A stretch of DNA of 64,000 nt from Sphaeramia orbicularis (taxonomy: Eukaryota; Chordata; Actinopteri; Kurtiformes; Apogonidae): contig NC_043957.1 of NCBI RefSeq assembly GCF_902148855.1, positions 16,318,178 to 16,382,177 of the forward strand. Direction: 5' to 3'. This document shows positions 58,470 through 64,000 of this stretch, piece by piece. Below the pieces are notes generated by a model, which worked only from the letters and a program-made list of their open reading frames with translations, did no database searches and was not told the origin of the DNA. Position numbers and translations under genes: made by a program. Position 1 is the stretch's first letter; each line of letters begins with the position of its first letter.

Positions 58470-58733
58470 TCACTCATCTTTAATTAGATTGTGCAGTAAC
58501 TGATCTGCAGGATGGAGCATGAAGGAGGCGTAGAGAGGGAAATACTGAGGTTCAGGGCTGCAGATCAGGTCAAAGTGATTTGTATTGATTTTGATATTTT
58601 CAACTGATGTGAGACAGACACAGTAGAAAACGCTGCTGTCCTCGGCCTTCCTGTCACCCATCTTCATCACCATCATTAGATTACCTTCCATCACCATCAT
58701 CACTCTCTTCTTTATCTTAAAGATCACATCCAT
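58470..58733 (-). other. V-set-like cysteine motif in an 87-codon frame
   Basis: The frame contains DRKAEDSSVFYCVC, close to the D-x-x-x-Y-x-C end of antigen-receptor and other V-type Ig domains. Upstream residues (VMMVMEGNLMMVMKMG) do not give a convincing Ig fold and no good recombination signal follows. It may be a broken Ig-family exon related to the nearby CD22-like gene, or chance. Confidence 0.2.
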
Positions 58734-58799
58734 TCATGTGGTTGAAGCATTAACACAGACCACAAACCACTTTGTGGAAACTAATGGGAATCAAAAATT

Positions 58800-60000
58800 G
58801 AATAAAGAATGACACATATTCTTCAACCTCCTGATGTTTTTTTCAGCTGAGGACGTCATCTTATACCTCAAAAATTAAAACTTAGAATAATAGTTCAATA
58901 AGCATTAGAGAGTTGGATTCATTCCTTTTTGAAATAAAATGTATGCACCAATATTCATCTGTTTTCAACTACAATGAGACAGAGTTTTTAAATTGATTTT
59001 CATCCACACAGTGAATCATGTGGAAACAATCCAGGCTCAGTTTAGATGTAAACTGAAATAAAAACCTATTTAATGACCAACACGTCTGCTCCAGTGTGTT
59101 CAGTTTCACATGTTAAAGAGCCAGTTAATGATGGTTAATGGTCACTTCAGACTCAGCTGCTTATCAGTCCCAGAAATGACACATTAAATATTTTATCATA
59201 TGTAGTAGCATATTGATGTTTTTGAATATTATGAAGACATTTTGTGTAACAATGTCATACATAGTTTAGTAAATCTGGACAGTTATTTATTGATTAGAAA
59301 TAAATTATAGCATTTATTATATTAAATATTTCTCCACTTCTCACAGTAGCTACACTGGTCCATCAGTCATTGAAAGACTAATGCCAGGAAATAGACAGGT
59401 CCCAGGAGATAATAAGAGAGACCTCTATTGTCAGTGTTTAAATGCATTATTGAAAAACAACAAAAATTTGTTTAGCAGCTTTAGTATTGATGGCAAAAAT
59501 TGTAAAAATATTGAACAATATGTTGGTACAGTGGCAGACGATTCAATAAATGTCTGATAGTTTCTGAAATGCATTACATTGTGTCGGTAAAAATGTGAAG
59601 AAATATTAAATACAACACACACTTGTGCAGAATTAACATCAACTTGTGTCTCATTGTGATTCTTACCCATAATGCCTCAGTACTGCCCATTTCTGCTGTT
59701 GACATGTAATCCACATATAAAACCAACTTCAGGGGTCCAAGGATGTCCTGGATTTGGGATAATCATTATCACAAAAAGTAGTTTATGCTGAATTTTGACA
59801 ACTTTTTACAAAGTTTCTTCAAAACACTGATGTTGTAATACCTGTCGTCTCACTTCACAAACTTATTGTATCAGTCTAAATCAGAAAGAAACTAACTACA
59901 ACTCAGGTCTTCTCTTTTAAACAGCAGTAACAACCAGACTGAAGAGACTATTGTCAGCCTTCTTATATCCCATCCCAACCAGGGTGATAGCCTTAATAAT
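58800..60000. other. No gene seen; intergenic
   Basis: No supported coding, RNA or transposon feature was recognised. Confidence 0.4.
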
Positions 60001-60019
60001 AATGGATTAAATTTCTTTA

Positions 60020-60310
60020 GTGCTTTTCAAGGCTCTCACTCAACACTCTCACTCTGGTGGTGGTAAACTACGTTTGTATCCACAGTTCCCCTGGGGCAGG
60101 CTGACGGAAGCGTGGCTGTCAATTAATGCCAAACGGCCCCTCTGACAATCACCTGACATTCAGATGCATTCATACACCAGTGTGGAGGCGAGGCGGGTGA
60201 AGTGTCCTGCCCAAGGACACGACAGCACATGACTAGGATAGAGCAGGATTCAAACCACCAACCCTTTGGTTATTTGATGACCCACTCTACCTCCTGAGCC
60301 ATGGCTGCCC
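60020..60310 (-). mobile_element. tRNA-derived SINE
   Basis: On the minus strand a tRNA-like head carries an A box (TGGCTCAGGAGG at about 60290-60301) and a B box (GGTTTGAATCC, 60246-60256). The body, 'gtgtccttgggcaggacact' when reversed, is the usual one for this fish SINE. Confidence 0.7.
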
Positions 60311-60329
60311 GATAATAATAATTATAATC

Positions 60330-60570
60330 TATATCATAAAAGGGAAGTAGACTTTGTGCATCTGGAGCATCACACAAAATCTAGAAAGAGCTGACTGTTG
60401 CAGTTTCATATTTATGTATTTCTACTCAAGGAAGAGACTAGCAAAAATGACAACTTGATAGGAACAATATTTTGGGATGTAGTAGTAATTCTGGAATACA
60501 ACACCCTTACAATCATGTTGCTATGCCCAGAATCCTACAATTGAAGTAGGTTATGTCACAACAGATAAAC
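60330..60570 (+). mobile_element. Dispersed repeat, Helitron-like 5' end, copy 3
   Basis: Begins TCTATATCATAAAAGGGAAG and contains 'aaatctagaaagagctgact' and 'attttgggatgtagtag', matching copies 1 and 2 in reverse. Confidence 0.45.
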
Positions 60571-60754
60571 AATTGGGCCATGGTGTCAAATTTCCTGTGC
60601 AGAAACAGACATGCCAGCTGAGAGGTTATTCAACTGAAAATGCCAGTGAAATTTATCAAGAAAGTAAAGGAATGAACTGGATCAGAGGTAAGTTTATAAT
60701 CTACCACATCTGGAACCATGGTTCGCCACAGGTCAACACGCTAGTAATAATAAT

Positions 60755-62170
<1,416 letters not shown>

Positions 62171-62206
<36 letters not shown>
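62171..62206. repeat. (AAT)n microsatellite
   Basis: About 12 AAT units immediately follow the SINE tail. Confidence 0.9.
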
Positions 62207-62214
<8 letters not shown>

Positions 62215-62299
62215 TTTTTAATTACAAAGGCTTAATCTATACTGTGGGAGAGTTTGAACTCAGTCCATGGTTCTTCTGTAAAGATCTGTACGTATGTGG

Positions 62300-62300
62300 T

Positions 62301-62329
<29 letters not shown>
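62300..62329. repeat. (GAT)n microsatellite
   Basis: About ten GAT units. Confidence 0.9.
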
Positions 62330-62331
<2 letters not shown>

Positions 62332-62970
62332 TGAACTCACTTGTCATTTTCATTGTGGTTTTGTGGATTTGGATGCATCACAGAGGATGAATATGAGCGA
62401 CACGTGGTCCGTATTTATGCTGTTGGAGACACTTCAGCACCTTGGACAGTGAACGAAATGTGAATTAATGTTTATAGACAAAAAAGTCACAAACAGATGA
62501 TCAGTGACATTTATCCTGTTACTTTTCAACTGGTGTTGCTATTCCAGCAGAGAAGAAACAATGACTCTCTGTAGAAATCCATTAAAAAAAACATAAGTCC
62601 TCCCCCACCCCACACCACGTTACTGTCCAAGGATAGAAATACTGAGGAAATGAAAGAACAGAATAGATCAGTACGACCATTTGTCTGTTTGGTGTTAAAT
62701 TGTTACACAAAATTGTAAAGCATGATCATTAATACAAACTATTTTAATTCCATGAGTGTATTCTTTATTACAATCAATTCATAATTATTGAGTAATGCCC
62801 CAAATAAAGGAGGAGGACTTCTAGATCTGTACTTGATGTGTCCATCCTCCTTCCCAGTGTTCAACAGAAATGTGAAAGCTTATGTGAATCAGCCACAGCT
62901 TGAAATATGTATTATAAAGTTTAGACATTGTGGGCTTAGTTTTGAAATGGATTTATGAATTTACCAAATT

Positions 62971-64000
<1,030 letters not shown>

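Noticed and set aside
58600-58640. Recombination signal after the V-like cysteine
   Set aside because: No CACAGTG heptamer and no A-rich nonamer at 12 or 23 bases.

Overview
The window is nuclear DNA of a ray-finned fish, probably a percomorph. The evidence is intron-rich vertebrate genes with teleost-like proteins, replication-dependent histone genes ending in the animal 3' stem-loop, and a dense mix of fish repeats (L2 LINEs, tRNA-derived SINEs, hAT, Tc1/mariner and pogo elements). I recognise eight protein-coding genes or parts of genes. No bacterial features and no CRISPR array are present.

Layout. 1-10,050 is mostly interspersed repeats, with one doubtful orphan exon near 8.6 kb. 10,052-27,728 (minus) is actr2 (ARP2), whose nine coding exons give a complete 394-residue product; its introns hold a long L2 LINE and several DNA transposons. 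27.7-30.3 kb is repeats. 30,382-32,022 (plus) is an intronless-CDS TRIM E3 ligase (RING, B-boxes, coiled coil, PRY-SPRY). 34,864-39,625 is a core-histone cluster: H2A(-), H3.2(+), H2B(-), H4(-), with no H1. 42,287-52,554 (minus) is p2rx3, the ATP-gated channel P2X3, with twelve coding exons and 401 residues. 52.6-62.9 kb is almost all repeats, including LTR-like fossils. 62,971-64,000 (minus) is the 3' end of a CD22/Siglec-like Ig-superfamily receptor that runs off the window.

The genes do not form a pathway. ARP2 nucleates branched actin, the TRIM is probably an immune or stress ubiquitin ligase, the histones package S-phase DNA, P2X3 is a sensory purinergic channel, and the last gene is an immune-cell surface receptor.

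Items most worth a second look: a 62-nt hairpin just after the actr2 stop and a second one about 180 bp further on; an 81-bp p2rx3 intron that is in frame and stop-free; a ~380-bp pure purine/pyrimidine tract filling another p2rx3 intron; a 373-bp terminal-inverted-repeat element carrying only a DUF4817-like helix-turn-helix ORF inside the histone cluster; a CD22-like receptor whose short tail has a YxN motif and no ITIM; and multi-copy TTAA-ended MITE families. All coordinates were read by eye, and splice sites were chosen from AG/GT signals, reading phase and family alignment recalled from memory.
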